From NCBI RefSeq assembly GCF_036287235.1, contig NZ_CP142850.1:1080001-1144000 (forward strand): a DNA stretch of 64,000 nt, written 5' to 3'. Shown piece after piece: positions 44,027 to 54,268 of this stretch; the first letter of the stretch is position 1; each line of letters begins with the position of its first letter. The notes below the pieces were generated by a model. The model did not search any database. It saw nothing but the letters and a program-made list of their open reading frames with translations, and was not told the DNA's origin. The position numbers and the translations under genes are program-made. Source of the stretch: Exiguobacterium sp. 9-2. Lineage in GTDB: Bacteria > Bacillota > Bacilli > Exiguobacteriales > Exiguobacteriaceae.

Positions 44027-44641
44027 TCAATGAATCGTCCGATACACGCCGATTACCTTACCAAGAATGGAGACATTATCGAAATACATCGGATCCATCG
44101 AGTCATTTTCTGGTTGTAGACGTACCTGTTGATCTTCTAAGAAGAACCGTTTCACCGTCGCTTCGCTATCTTCGGTCATAGCTACGACGATTTCTCCGTT
44201 TTCTGCTGTGTTTTGTTGGCGTACGATGACGCGATCGCCGTCAAGAATACCTGCGTTAATCATTGATTCACCATCGATCGTCAACATGAAGACCGTTTCG
44301 TTTCCTACATAATGTGCAGGGAGCGGGAACTGTTCTTCGATGTTTTCAATCGCTGTAATCGGAAGACCAGCTGTGACTTTCCCGATGACGGGAACATGAA
44401 CGATAGCTTCCGTGATTTCTTCAGGCTTATCAAGCAATATCTCAATCGCACGTGGTTTCGTCGGGTCACGGCGAATCATTCCCCGTTTCTCGAGTCGATC
44501 CAAATGACCGTGTACCGTCGAGCTAGACGCGAGTCCGACTGCTTCTCCGATTTCACGAACTGATGGTGGATACCCCTTCAGTTTCACTTCAGAGACGATG
44601 TAGTCGAGAATCTCTTGTTGGCGCTTAGACATTTTCCGCAT
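44027..44641 (-). CDS. lexA: SOS repressor LexA (DinR)
   Basis: 204 residues. N-terminal winged helix ([15 protein letters not shown]...[25 protein letters not shown]), the self-cleavage Ala-Gly in GKVTAGLPI, the catalytic Ser in DGESMINAG and Lys in EATVKRFF. RecA-stimulated autocleavage lifts repression. The open frame runs far upstream, but AGAGGTGG precedes the ATG at 44641. Three LexA boxes lie in the divergent region, so it is autoregulated. Confidence 0.97.
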   Translation of the reverse strand: MRKMSKRQQEILDYIVSEVKLKGYPPSVREIGEAVGLASSSTVHGHLDRLEKRGMIRRDPTKPRAIEILLDKPEEITEAIVHVPVIGKVTAGLPITAIENIEEQFPLPAHYVGNETVFMLTIDGESMINAGILDGDRVIVRQQNTAENGEIVVAMTEDSEATVKRFFLEDQQVRLQPENDSMDPMYFDNVSILGKVIGVYRTIH

Positions 44642-44728
44642 ACGAATTGCCACCTCTTTCTGGATTGAAGTTTGAAATGTAAGAATATATGTTTCTAAAT
44701 TCACTATAACATAGAACAAATGAGCGTA

Positions 44729-44819
44729 CAAACAATTGTTCGACATTTTGTGTTGACCGAACACGGGTTCTGTGTTTATTATGAATTATGCGAACAATTG
44801 TTCCGCGAACGTTTATTCT
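44729..44819. promoter_or_regulatory. LexA/DinR boxes between lexA and yneA
   Basis: Consensus CGAAC-N4-GTTCG. Box 1 CAAACAATTGTTCG (44729-44742), box 2 CGAACACGGGTTCT (44758-44771), box 3 CGAACAATTGTTCC (44791-44804) each differ from consensus at one position; a weaker fourth, CGAACGTTTATTCT, lies at 44806-44819. They should control both lexA and yneA-yneB-ynzC. Confidence 0.92.
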
Positions 44820-44852
44820 AACTCATTCATTTCATATTTGGAGGGATTCATG

Positions 44853-45140
44853 ATGATTCATACGATTCGTACTCATGCTTTTTCTATTCTCTTCTATGCA
44901 TTAAGTATTGCCTTCGTGATCTTTTTACTCACACCACGCCCAGATGAAAAGGTAGCACAATTGATGACGGCTTCCGTTACGGTCGATGAGAACGCTACAG
45001 TCGAACAAATTGCTGAAGTCTACAATGATGGTTCGATGTCAGATGAGGAATACGTCAACTGGTTGATCAAAAATAATGATGTTGAGACAAAACATGTCAT
45101 CTCAAAAAGCAAAATCGTTGTACCAATCGCACAACAATGA
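44853..45140 (+). CDS. yneA: SOS-induced cell division suppressor YneA
   Basis: 95 residues: one membrane helix (about 8-27, FSILFYALSIAFVIFLL) and an exported part SVTVDENATVEQIAEVYND...VETKHVISKSKIVVPIA that follows the LysM-like pattern of B. subtilis YneA, which halts division after DNA damage. Divergent from lexA with shared LexA boxes and followed by yneB, the conserved order. Two tandem ATGs (44850, 44853) follow GGAGGGA; the second has better spacing. Confidence 0.88.
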   Translation: MIHTIRTHAFSILFYALSIAFVIFLLTPRPDEKVAQLMTASVTVDENATVEQIAEVYNDGSMSDEEYVNWLIKNNDVETKHVISKSKIVVPIAQQ

Positions 45141-45179
45141 CAAAATGGAAAAGTTGTGAAAGAACGAACAGGGATGTGA

Positions 45180-45839
<660 letters not shown>

Positions 45840-45840
45840 G

Positions 45841-45889
45841 AAGCAAGTAACCCGTCGACTGACGCGGTTAACTTGCTTTTTTTTATAAG
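45841..45889 (+). terminator. Terminator after yneB
   Basis: AGCAAGTAACCCG / CGGTTAACTTGCT stem followed by TTTTTTT. Confidence 0.88.
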
Positions 45890-45952
45890 CTCTTTTACAG
45901 TAAGAATACAATTGAACTACTCAAGTTTGAGTCATAAAGAAAGAGGGATTCC

Positions 45953-46189
45953 ATGTTATCACAAGAACAATTAGATCGAATTAATGCATTAGCGAATAAA
46001 TCAAAAGTTGAGCCGTTATCGGAAGCGGAAACGGCAGAGCAAAAAGAATTACGTGCAGCGTATCTCGCAGCATTCCGTGGATCGTTCAAAAACCAACTCA
46101 TGGGTATGAAAATCGTCGATGAAGAGGGAACGGACGTAACACCTGAGAAATTGAAACAAGCACAAGAAGAAGAACGGAATAAACAATAA
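45953..46189 (+). CDS. ynzC: DUF896 protein YnzC
   Basis: 78-residue helical protein: QLDRINALANKSKVEPLSEAETAEQKELRAAYLAAFRGSFKNQL is the DUF896 signature (helical hairpin). SOS-linked in B. subtilis; function unknown. A terminator separates it from yneB, so it may also use its own promoter; start after AGAGGGA. Confidence 0.95.
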   Translation: MLSQEQLDRINALANKSKVEPLSEAETAEQKELRAAYLAAFRGSFKNQLMGMKIVDEEGTDVTPEKLKQAQEEERNKQ

Positions 46190-46208
46190 TCGTTCGTTTC
46201 TTTTATAG

Positions 46209-46246
46209 AAGAAAGAGGTCTCGCGTCAAGCGGACCTCTTTTTTGT
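46209..46246 (+). terminator. Terminator after ynzC
   Basis: AAGAGGTC / GACCTCTT stem followed by TTTTG. The T run forms the start of the adjacent 22-base tandem repeat. Confidence 0.85.
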
Positions 46247-46348
46247 TTAGAGCGAGTATCTTTTTTGTTTAGAGCGAGTATCTTTTTTGTTTAGAGCGAG
46301 TATCTTTTTTGTTTAGAGCGAGTATCTTTTTTGTTTAAAGTGAGTAGA
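46239..46348 (+). repeat. 22-base tandem repeat downstream of ynzC
   Basis: Unit TTTTTTGTTTAGAGCGAG + TATC repeated head to tail. AGAGCGAGTATC begins at 46249, 46271, 46293 and 46315 (period exactly 22), with a degenerate fifth copy AAAGTGAGTAGA at 46337. The first copy begins in the ynzC terminator T run. Confidence 0.95.
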
Positions 46349-46542
46349 TGAGGAAACATTGTACGATAGCAATACATCTTAATAGTGATCTTTCATGGAT
46401 TCATGCATCCTGTATGAGTCGACAGAACGGCTATAGATAGCGCATTCATTTTAATGTGACATACTATTTAGAAAAGTTGTATCACATTTAAGAGTGTGCT
46501 AAAATGAGTAGGAATTTGTGAAAAAGAGAGAGGATGATTGTT
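46349..46542 (+). promoter_or_regulatory. Upstream region and promoter of tkt
   Basis: No gene seen. TTGTAT (46477-46482), 17 bases, TAAAAT (46500-46505) is a good sigma-A promoter about 38 bases before the start of tkt. Confidence 0.7.
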
Positions 46543-48522
46543 TTGACGAACATGACGACAGTAGAACAATTAGCAATTAATACGATTCGTACCTTATCGA
46601 TTGATGCCGTACAAAAGGCGAACTCGGGTCACCCAGGTATGCCAATGGGAGCAGCGCCGATGGCATTCTCGCTTTGGGCGGATCATATGAACCACAACCC
46701 TAAAAATCCAGAATGGTTCAACCGCGACCGTTTTGTACTTTCAGCCGGACACGGTTCGATGCTTCTCTACTCACTCCTCCACCTATCGGGATACGATCTA
46801 TCGATGGATGATCTTAAATCATTCCGTCAATGGGGATCAAAAACACCGGGTCATCCGGAATACCGTCACACGGCTGGTGTAGATGCAACAACGGGTCCAC
46901 TTGGTCAAGGGATCGCGATGGCAGTTGGTATGGCAATGGCAGAACGTCATCTTGAAGCAAAATACAACCGTGACGATCTCAACGTCGTCGATCACTTCAC
47001 ATACGGAATTTGTGGAGATGGAGACTTGATGGAAGGTGTCTCAGCTGAAGCGGCTTCACTCGCAGGTCACCTTGGTCTTGGAAAATTAGTCGTATTGTAT
47101 GATTCAAACGATATCTCACTTGATGGCGATCTCGACAAATCATTCTCTGAAAACGTCCAGAAGCGCTTCGAAGCGTATAACTGGCAAGTCATTCGCGTAG
47201 AAGACGGAACGGATATCGATTCCATTTCGAAAGCAATCGCGACGGCACAGGCAGAGACGACAAAACCAACATTGATCGAAGTCAAAACAGTCATCGGTTT
47301 CGGTTCACCGAACAAATCAGGGAAGTCGGCTTCTCACGGTGCACCACTTGGTGAAGCAGAAATCAAATTGACGAAAGCAAGCTACATTTGGGATCACGAA
47401 GAGTTCTACGTACCTGAAGAAGTCAAATCATTGTTTGACGAGCGAATCGTCCAACGTGGTGCTTCTGCAGAAGACGCATGGAACGAGACAATGAAACAAT
47501 ACGAAGCAGCGCACCCAGAATTGCATGCTGAACTCGTTCGCGCGATTGCAAACGAATTGCCAAGCAACTGGGAAGCAGACCTTCCGACATACGACTTGTC
47601 GTCGAAAAAAGCAACGCGTCAAACAAGCGGTGAAGTCTTGAATGGTCTCGCGAAGAACGTTCCGACATTGTTCGGTGGTTCAGCTGACCTTGCAGGATCA
47701 AACAACACGATGCTTAAAGGCGAAGCAGACTTCGATATCGATCCAAGCGGTCGCAACATTTGGTTCGGGGTACGTGAATTCGCAATGGCAGCAGCTGTCA
47801 ACGGTATGGCACTTCACGGCGGCGTCATTCCTTACGGCGCGACATTCTTTGTCTTCTCGGATTACCTCCGTCCGGCGGTTCGTCTTGCTGCATTAATGGG
47901 ACTTCCATCAATCTTCGTCTTGACGCACGACTCGATCGCTGTCGGTGAAGATGGTCCAACACACGAGCCAGTCGAACACTTGATGAGCTTCCGTGCAATG
48001 CCGAACGTCACGATCTACCGTCCAGCAGACGGAAAAGAGACGATCGCAGCATGGAAAACAGCAGTTCAAGCAAAAGATAAACCGACACTCCTCGTCTTGA
48101 CACGTCAAGGTCTTCCTGAACTTGAAGGTACGACGACAGAGGGTGCTGAAAAAGGTGGTTATGTCATCGCTGGTGACGTTACGAAAGCTGATACACTCTT
48201 GCTCGGTACTGGTTCAGAAGTTCACCTTCTTGTCGAAGCACAAAAAGAACTTGGTGAATCAGCAGCTGTCGTTTCACTTCCATCATGGGAAGTATTCGAA
48301 GCACAGTCAGCAGAGTACAAAGAATCAGTTCTTCCAAAACACATCACGAAACGTGTAGCAATCGAAGCAGGGGCTTCACTCGGTTGGTACAAATATGTAG
48401 GAACAGAAGGACAAGTCATCGGAATCGATCGTTTCGGCGCATCTGCTCCTGGAGACTTCCTCTTGAAAGAATACGGCATGTCTGTTGAGAACGTTTTAGC
48501 GACTGTCAAGCAACTCGGATAA
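46543..48522 (+). CDS. tkt: Transketolase
   Basis: About 659-residue thiamine-diphosphate enzyme of the pentose phosphate pathway. Motifs: [17 protein letters not shown], the ThDP-binding [32 protein letters not shown] start (GDGDLMEG), and [20 protein letters not shown] of the central domain. Start choice: the ATG at 46534 abuts the ribosome site AGAGAGG, while the in-frame TTG at 46543 has nine-base spacing and is preferred; an ATG at 46552 is possible. Gene order ynzC-tkt-yneF matches B. subtilis. Confidence 0.96.
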   Translation: MTNMTTVEQLAINTIRTLSIDAVQKANSGHPGMPMGAAPMAFSLWADHMNHNPKNPEWFNRDRFVLSAGHGSMLLYSLLHLSGYDLSMDDLKSFRQWGSKTPGHPEYRHTAGVDATTGPLGQGIAMAVGMAMAERHLEAKYNRDDLNVVDHFTYGICGDGDLMEGVSAEAASLAGHLGLGKLVVLYDSNDISLDGDLDKSFSENVQKRFEAYNWQVIRVEDGTDIDSISKAIATAQAETTKPTLIEVKTVIGFGSPNKSGKSASHGAPLGEAEIKLTKASYIWDHEEFYVPEEVKSLFDERIVQRGASAEDAWNETMKQYEAAHPELHAELVRAIANELPSNWEADLPTYDLSSKKATRQTSGEVLNGLAKNVPTLFGGSADLAGSNNTMLKGEADFDIDPSGRNIWFGVREFAMAAAVNGMALHGGVIPYGATFFVFSDYLRPAVRLAALMGLPSIFVLTHDSIAVGEDGPTHEPVEHLMSFRAMPNVTIYRPADGKETIAAWKTAVQAKDKPTLLVLTRQGLPELEGTTTEGAEKGGYVIAGDVTKADTLLLGTGSEVHLLVEAQKELGESAAVVSLPSWEVFEAQSAEYKESVLPKHITKRVAIEAGASLGWYKYVGTEGQVIGIDRFGASAPGDFLLKEYGMSVENVLATVKQLG

Positions 48523-48532
48523 TCATTTCCGG

Positions 48533-48570
48533 AAAAACGGGTCCGATCTTACGTCGGACTCGTTTTTCAT
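48533..48570 (+). terminator. Terminator after tkt
   Basis: AAACGGGTCCGA / TCGGACTCGTTT stem followed by TTC. Confidence 0.88.
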
Positions 48571-48645
48571 CTATTATCATCTATGCAAACAATTGGAATT
48601 ATAGTATAGTAAAAAGCGACGTTTTAAGTTAGAGGAGGAAGCAAC

Positions 48646-48876
48646 TTGGCTACATGGATTTGGATTTTAATTGCCCTTCTTTGCTTGGTAGCAGGTGTCG
48701 CCCTTGGTTTCTATATCGCTCGTCGATACATGATGAACTACTTGGAGCAAAACCCACCAATCAACGAAGATATGATTAAGACATTGATGATGCAAATGGG
48801 TCAAAAGCCATCACAAAAGAAAGTCAACCAAGTGATGCGTTCAATGAGTGGTTCAATGAAATCACCTAAAAAATAA
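48646..48876 (+). CDS. yneF: UPF0154 membrane protein YneF
   Basis: 76 residues with one N-terminal membrane helix ([21 protein letters not shown]) followed by [39 protein letters not shown], the UPF0154 signature. TTG start at 48646 after GAGGAGGAAG. Function unknown; position after tkt is conserved. Confidence 0.95.
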   Translation: MATWIWILIALLCLVAGVALGFYIARRYMMNYLEQNPPINEDMIKTLMMQMGQKPSQKKVNQVMRSMSGSMKSPKK

Positions 48877-48890
48877 GCTGTACGAAAGGG

Positions 48891-48913
48891 GACCAAATGG
48901 TCTCCTTTTTATT
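48891..48913 (+). terminator. Terminator after yneF
   Basis: GGGGACCA / TGGTCTCC stem followed by TTTTT. Confidence 0.78.
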
Positions 48914-48997
48914 TGCTATTTTTTAGAAAGAGAACTAATCTAAAATGTGAGACTATTTCAAATAATCATAGGATTTAAAAAAGGGGGGGAGACTTGA

Positions 48998-50749
48998 ATG
49001 GGAGTCTTCAGGAAACTCGGTTGGTTTTTCCGACGAGAATGGAAAGCGTATAGTCTTGGGGTCATCTGTTTGATTTTTGTGGCAGGGTTAGAACTTATTC
49101 CACCGAAGGTCATCGGAACGACAGTCAATGGTCTGAGTGAAGGAAGCTTGACGAAGAATGATTTGATTCGTCTAGCTGGTACATTGTTACTCATCGGGGT
49201 CGCGACGTATTTCATTCGTTATTTTTGGCGTTTTCACATTTTCGGTGCATCGATTCGCCTCGGGCGATTGTTACGCAGTCAACTGTATGGTCATTTTTCA
49301 GATTTGGATCAATCGTTCTATAAGAAATATCGCAGCGGAGATTTGATGGCACATGCGACAAACGACGTACAAGCTGTTTCGATGACAGCGGGGGCCGGTA
49401 TTCTAACGCTCGTCGACTCGGTGACAATGGGGAGCTTTGTCATCATCACAATGGTCACGACGATCAGCTGGAAATTAACGCTCGTGTCACTTTTGCCAAT
49501 GCCACTGATGGTCTATTTGACGTCACGCTACGGTAAGATGTTACATTCCCGTTTTCATGACGCGCAAGAAGCGTTCTCTGATTTGAACGATAAGGTCGCG
49601 GAGAGCATCAGTGGTGTCCGTGTCTTAAAAGCAACAGGGGAAGTCGAATCCGACGTGCAGACGTTTACCGATCTGTCTGATGACGTTGTTCAAAAGAATC
49701 GTCGTGTGGCGAAAATTGATGCACTGTTTGATCCGACGATTTTTGGATTAGTCGGTCTATCGTATATCATCGCGGTCGGCTATGGCGCCTACTTGTTACG
49801 ACAAGGCGAAATCCGGATTGGTGATATCGTTTCCTTCACTACATATCTTGGTTTATTAACGTGGCCAATGCTCGCCTTCGGTTGGTTGTTCAACATCGTT
49901 GAACGGGGTCGTGCTTCCTATGACCGGATCGAACGGATGCTTGCGATCGAACCAGAAATTAAAGATGCGAAGGAAGCAGCAACGAGTGTCTCGTCACCAG
50001 AACTTCATGTCGGGATTAAACGATTCATCTATGACACGCAACCGGTCCTTCAAGAGATCGATGTGACGTTGAAGCCTGGGAAATCGCTTGGGATCGTCGG
50101 AAAGACGGGTGCTGGGAAATCGACATTCGTTCGTTTGTTATCGCGTGAATATGACGTTAAACAAGGCGCCATCACGATTGGCGGACGAGATATCAAACAA
50201 TTGACACGAGACACCGTCCGTCGTCAAGTAGCGATCGTTCCGCAGGATCATTTCCTGTTCTCTGCTTCGATTGCTGATAATATCGCCTTTGCAAAACCAG
50301 ATGCATCAATGGAAGACATCATGGAAGTGGCGCGTATCGCAGCAGTCCATGAGGACATTCTCGGCTTTAAGGAAGGATACGCGACGATGGTTGGGGAACG
50401 AGGTGTCACGTTATCTGGTGGTCAAAAACAACGGATCTCGATTGCCCGGGCGTTACTAGCAGACTGTCCGATTTTAGTACTCGATGATGCCTTGTCTGCG
50501 GTCGATGCGAAAACCGAAGAAGCGATCATCCACCACTTCCGTACGGCGGATCACGATCAAGCGCAAATCATCGTTGCCCACCGATTATCGGCTGTGTCGC
50601 ATACCGATGAGATCATCGTCCTTGAAGACGGTCGGATCATCGAGCGAGGAACACATGAGCAATTACTCGCTCATGACGGTTGGTATAAAGAGACGTACGA
50701 TCGCCAGCAACTAGAATCACTTGTTGAACAAGGAGGGCGTTCTGAATGA
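48998..50749 (+). CDS. Heterodimeric ABC exporter subunit, BmrC-like (degenerate ATPase site)
   Basis: 583 residues: six membrane helices then an ATPase domain with Walker A GKTGAGKST, signature LSGGQKQRISIAR, and Walker B LVLDDALSAVD, where the catalytic Glu is Asp. That change is the mark of the non-catalytic half of heterodimeric exporters such as B. subtilis BmrC (YheI). H-loop IVAHRLSA is kept. Its TGA overlaps the ATG of the next gene by four bases, so the two are made together. Probable multidrug export. Start after AAGGGGGGG. Confidence 0.9.
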   Translation: MGVFRKLGWFFRREWKAYSLGVICLIFVAGLELIPPKVIGTTVNGLSEGSLTKNDLIRLAGTLLLIGVATYFIRYFWRFHIFGASIRLGRLLRSQLYGHFSDLDQSFYKKYRSGDLMAHATNDVQAVSMTAGAGILTLVDSVTMGSFVIITMVTTISWKLTLVSLLPMPLMVYLTSRYGKMLHSRFHDAQEAFSDLNDKVAESISGVRVLKATGEVESDVQTFTDLSDDVVQKNRRVAKIDALFDPTIFGLVGLSYIIAVGYGAYLLRQGEIRIGDIVSFTTYLGLLTWPMLAFGWLFNIVERGRASYDRIERMLAIEPEIKDAKEAATSVSSPELHVGIKRFIYDTQPVLQEIDVTLKPGKSLGIVGKTGAGKSTFVRLLSREYDVKQGAITIGGRDIKQLTRDTVRRQVAIVPQDHFLFSASIADNIAFAKPDASMEDIMEVARIAAVHEDILGFKEGYATMVGERGVTLSGGQKQRISIARALLADCPILVLDDALSAVDAKTEEAIIHHFRTADHDQAQIIVAHRLSAVSHTDEIIVLEDGRIIERGTHEQLLAHDGWYKETYDRQQLESLVEQGGRSE

Positions 50750-52509
50750 ATCATGATATCAATGAAAAAGCCGTCCTGAAACGATTGCTTGATTTCGTCA
50801 AACCGTTCAAAAAGCAAGTCAGCATCGCTTTCATCCTGCTGTTCATTACGACAGCGGCAAAACTCGGGGGACCGTATCTCGTCAAGATTTTTATCGATGA
50901 ATATGTCGCACCGGGTACGTATCCGGTAAAGGAAGTTGCACTTTTGTTTACGGCGTACTTGTTATTGCATACAACAGGGATCATCGTCGATTACTTGCAA
51001 GCATTTGAGTTCCAAAAGATTGCCTTACAAGTCATTCAACGCTTGCGTATCGATGTCTTCCGACACGTCATGCACTTACGACTCGCTTATTTTGATCGAA
51101 CGCCTGCTGGGGTACTCGTCTCCCGGATCACGAACGATACGGAAGCGATTAAAGAACTTTACATCGGTGTCTTATCGACATTCGTGCAAAGCGGTGTCCA
51201 GTTGATTGGGACATATATCTTCCTCTATCTGTTAGAACCGCGACTCGCGACGATTGCGTTATTGTTGTTACCACTGTTTTATTTCATCATTTGGATTTAC
51301 CGGAAGTATTCGACGAAGTATTACGCGGAAGTCCGCGATTTACTGTCGAAAATCAATGCCCAACTGAATGAATCGATCAACGGGATGGCGATCATCCAGC
51401 AGTTCCGCCAAGAAAAGCGTCTAATGGCAGAATTCGAAGAGACGAACGTCGCTCATCAAAACGGTCGTTACAAGAACTTAAAGCTTGATAGCTGGTTACT
51501 ACGACCCATCATCGAATTGTTACTGGCGATTTCGATTGCGACACTTGTGACGTACTTTGGTGTCTTATCATTCTCGCAAACAGTCCAAGTCGGTGTCGTT
51601 TACGCTTTCATCAGTTACATGGAGCGAATTTTCCAACCGGTTCAGCAAATCATGCAACAATTGTCTGAGTTCCAACAAGCTGTCGTCTCGGCAGACCGTG
51701 TATTCAAGGTGCTCGATACGGATGAACCGGAACCAACGAAACAGCTCGAAGGGGATGCACGTGTGTCGGAAGGACATATCGTCTTTGAAGATGTTCGCTT
51801 TAGTTATGATGGAGAGAAAGATGTTTTGAAAGGAATTTCATTCGAGGCGAAAAAAGGACAGACGATTGCCCTCGTTGGTCATACGGGAAGCGGAAAAAGT
51901 TCGATCATCAACATCCTGATGCGATTTTACGCTTACCAATCGGGTCGGATTTTGATCGATGGTCAACCGCTCGAGCAGTTATCGGAGGAAGAACTTCGGA
52001 AGCATGTCGGACTCGTCCTGCAGGATTCATTTTTGTTTACGGGTACGGTCGCGGATAACATTCGATTGTTCGACAGTTCGATTTCCTTTGATCGTGTTGA
52101 AGCGGCCGCGCAGTTCGTTCAAGCCGACGGATTCATCAATCAACTCGATCAGCAATATGACAGTCCCGTCGCCGAGCGGGGTGCGACATTCTCCGCTGGA
52201 GAACGTCAGTTGATTTCCTTCGCACGCACAATGGCACGGGATCCGAAAATCCTGATTCTCGATGAAGCGACAAGTTCGATTGATACGGAAACGGAAGAAA
52301 AAGTCCAAGTGGCGCTCGAACGGATGCGCGAGGGTCGGACGACGATTGCCATTGCCCACCGATTATCAACGATTCAAGATGCTGATTTGATTCTTGTATT
52401 GCATCAAGGGGAAGTGATCGAGCAAGGTAACCATCAAGAATTGATCGCGCAAGATGGACTGTATAAGAAGATGTATCAACTGCAATCTGGTCATGTCACG
52501 GTCTCTTAA
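50746..52509 (+). CDS. Heterodimeric ABC exporter subunit, BmrD-like (catalytic half)
   Basis: 587 residues with six membrane helices and an ATPase domain: Walker A GHTGSGKSS, Walker B LILDEATSSID with the catalytic Glu, and H-loop AIAHRLST. Its signature FSAGERQLISFAR departs from LSGGQ, as in BmrD-type partners; it pairs with the degenerate site of the other subunit, giving one working ATP site per dimer. Start overlaps the stop of the first subunit. Confidence 0.9.
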   Translation: MNHDINEKAVLKRLLDFVKPFKKQVSIAFILLFITTAAKLGGPYLVKIFIDEYVAPGTYPVKEVALLFTAYLLLHTTGIIVDYLQAFEFQKIALQVIQRLRIDVFRHVMHLRLAYFDRTPAGVLVSRITNDTEAIKELYIGVLSTFVQSGVQLIGTYIFLYLLEPRLATIALLLLPLFYFIIWIYRKYSTKYYAEVRDLLSKINAQLNESINGMAIIQQFRQEKRLMAEFEETNVAHQNGRYKNLKLDSWLLRPIIELLLAISIATLVTYFGVLSFSQTVQVGVVYAFISYMERIFQPVQQIMQQLSEFQQAVVSADRVFKVLDTDEPEPTKQLEGDARVSEGHIVFEDVRFSYDGEKDVLKGISFEAKKGQTIALVGHTGSGKSSIINILMRFYAYQSGRILIDGQPLEQLSEEELRKHVGLVLQDSFLFTGTVADNIRLFDSSISFDRVEAAAQFVQADGFINQLDQQYDSPVAERGATFSAGERQLISFARTMARDPKILILDEATSSIDTETEEKVQVALERMREGRTTIAIAHRLSTIQDADLILVLHQGEVIEQGNHQELIAQDGLYKKMYQLQSGHVTVS

Positions 52510-52528
52510 AAAAATAGCTATAAAAAAA

Positions 52529-52561
52529 GCCTGCCAGGCGATCTCGCCCGGCAGGTTGTTT
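52529..52561. terminator. Bidirectional terminator
   Basis: GCCTGCCAGGCGA / TCGCCCGGCAGGT stem between convergent genes. Confidence 0.82.
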
Positions 52562-52568
52562 ATTTTGA

Positions 52569-53471
52569 TTAGTAGACTGTAACTGTGACGTTTTGGCGAC
52601 CCCAGTTGAGTGCTTCTTGTTGTGAACCAACGAGAAGATCAAGACGGTTACCTTGGATTGCGCCACCACGGTCGAGTACGATTGCTTCACCAATGCCTTC
52701 GATGTGCATACGTGTACCGATTGGATATTGCGAAGAAGCTGCTACGATACGCATACCATTGTACGTGATCGTATTTGTAACGTCATAACCGCTTGCTGTC
52801 AACGCACGACCATTGTAGAGTTGGCTACCATTGTTAGATGGGTCGTTCGTGTAAGCACTGACGTTCATCGTCACTTTTGTACCTGATTTTGCAGGTGTTG
52901 ATTGTTTTGTTGCAGTTGCTGGTTGAGCTGCTGCTTTTGGTGCTGGCTTCGCAGCCGGTTGAGCCGCTGGCTTCGCAGCTGGTTGAGCTGCTGGTGCTTT
53001 CGCTACGCTACCGAGTGTTGTATATGCACTGTGTACATAGCGTGTTTTACCGTCGATTGTTGTTTTGATCCATGCACCGACTTTACCTTCTACGTTGACT
53101 TTTTCACCTTTGTAGAGGTTACCGACATCTTTCGAGCTTGTCGTTGGTTGTGTGCGGACATTTAATACTGCCGTAGTAACTGTAGCTTTTTTAAAGTCGA
53201 ATGAGCCTGCTGCAGACGTATACGCGCCATGGACATAACGTTTTTGACCGTTAATGTGTGTTTGGATCCATGCGCCAGAACGTCCTTCGACATTTAATGT
53301 TTGACCTTTATATACATTGCCTACGTCTGCTGATGCAGTTGTAGGTGCTGTGCGTACGTTGAGTACTGGTGTATTTACTGTTACCGTTTCTGAGGCAGCC
53401 TCTGTCTCTTGGGCAAATCCTACTGATAGAGCTGTTGCTGCAAGACCGGCAGCGAAAACTGCTTTTTTCAT
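52569..53471 (-). CDS. Secreted SH3 and 3D domain wall protein (YocH-like)
   Basis: 300 residues: signal peptide (MKKAVFAAGLAATALSVGFA), two SH3b repeats (about 30-90 and 98-158, each with LNVRTxPTTxSxDVGNxYKG), an Ala/Pro/Lys-rich linker, and a C-terminal 3D domain with the three conserved Asp: SAYTNDPS, VLDRGGAIQGNRLDLL. The fold is that of lytic transglycosylase-like wall enzymes such as YocH, a WalR target in B. subtilis. A loose WalR-like pair (TGTAAC-N5-TGACAT) lies upstream. The start at 53471 follows AGGAGG. Confidence 0.92.
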   Translation of the reverse strand: MKKAVFAAGLAATALSVGFAQETEAASETVTVNTPVLNVRTAPTTASADVGNVYKGQTLNVEGRSGAWIQTHINGQKRYVHGAYTSAAGSFDFKKATVTTAVLNVRTQPTTSSKDVGNLYKGEKVNVEGKVGAWIKTTIDGKTRYVHSAYTTLGSVAKAPAAQPAAKPAAQPAAKPAPKAAAQPATATKQSTPAKSGTKVTMNVSAYTNDPSNNGSQLYNGRALTASGYDVTNTITYNGMRIVAASSQYPIGTRMHIEGIGEAIVLDRGGAIQGNRLDLLVGSQQEALNWGRQNVTVTVY

Positions 53472-53775
53472 TATTGATGTCCTCCTGACATATGCTGTGT
53501 TTACTGTTCCTACTTTACACGGCAAATCTGACTTGTGCGTTTACAGGTCAATGTCATTCGAGTTACAAACTGAGCTTGTATGACAAGAAGATTGCAAAAG
53601 AACGGTTTTTGTCATCGGTAGGACATACTAATTATGAAAAATAGACATTTATAGGTCTTTTGACTTACTTTCGATGAAATATTCGAACAATTTAAAAGGA
53701 AAAAGACTTAAATATAGAAACTATGTCATCCTTTTATCGTCTAGTGATGAAAAAGTGAAATAGGTGATATGCAGA
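53472..53775. other. Intergenic region without a gene
   Basis: AT-rich leader of the wall protein gene. No open frame with a ribosome site. The only candidate site is a weak WalR-like TGTAAC-N5-TGACAT on the minus strand around 53555-53580. Confidence 0.5.
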
Positions 53776-54195
53776 TCAATACTTGACGATCGTCGTCACA
53801 CCAAACGCTGTCAGATAGGAACGATGGTACAATTCCTGCATCCAATCGTTAGCGGAAAGCTGAAACGTGCCGTGAATCGTTTGGTATGTTCGTTGTTGAA
53901 TATTGATGTCAATCGGCTCTACTAGTGGAGCGGACGGTAGATGGTCATGTATGCTGTCATTTTGATTTTCAATGTAGAGTAATTCGAGGACATCTCCTTC
54001 TTCCATATAACGCTCTAAGTAAATCATGAACTCCCATTGATCAGCACCATCAATCGTATAAAGGTAAGACATCGTGAATCGTCCTTGCTTCAAGGAGACA
54101 TATTCAAGCGGTTCGACTTCATCTACGTATAATCGAGGAAGATCGTCAGGTACATAAAAGGGACGGGAACTAGCTAAGAACGTAAGAGCAGACAT
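53776..54195 (-). CDS. Hypothetical protein
   Basis: 139-residue acidic soluble protein, Tyr/Leu/Glu rich (LPRLYVDEVEPLEYVSLKQG; WEFMIYLERYMEEGDVLELLYIE). No family recognised. Its middle looks like alternating beta strands. Supported by GGAGGTG 5 bases before the ATG. No partner genes evident. Confidence 0.6.
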   Translation of the reverse strand: MSALTFLASSRPFYVPDDLPRLYVDEVEPLEYVSLKQGRFTMSYLYTIDGADQWEFMIYLERYMEEGDVLELLYIENQNDSIHDHLPSAPLVEPIDINIQQRTYQTIHGTFQLSANDWMQELYHRSYLTAFGVTTIVKY

Positions 54196-54228
54196 AAAGC
54201 ACCTCCATCAGAAATAAGAAGTCATAAA

Positions 54229-54258
54229 AAAGTCAGCATTCGCACTCGAATGCTGACT
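54229..54258 (-). terminator. Terminator after the Spo0E-like gene
   Basis: AGTCAGCATTCG / CGAATGCTGACT stem followed on the minus strand by TTTTT. Confidence 0.88.
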
Positions 54259-54268
54259 GGATCGTGCA

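Noticed and set aside
46239-46348. Tandem repeat as a CRISPR array
   Set aside because: Units are head to tail with no spacers, and no cas genes are nearby.
53555-53580. Firm WalR site upstream of the 3D-domain wall protein
   Set aside because: The first half fits TGTWAH but the second matches only partly.
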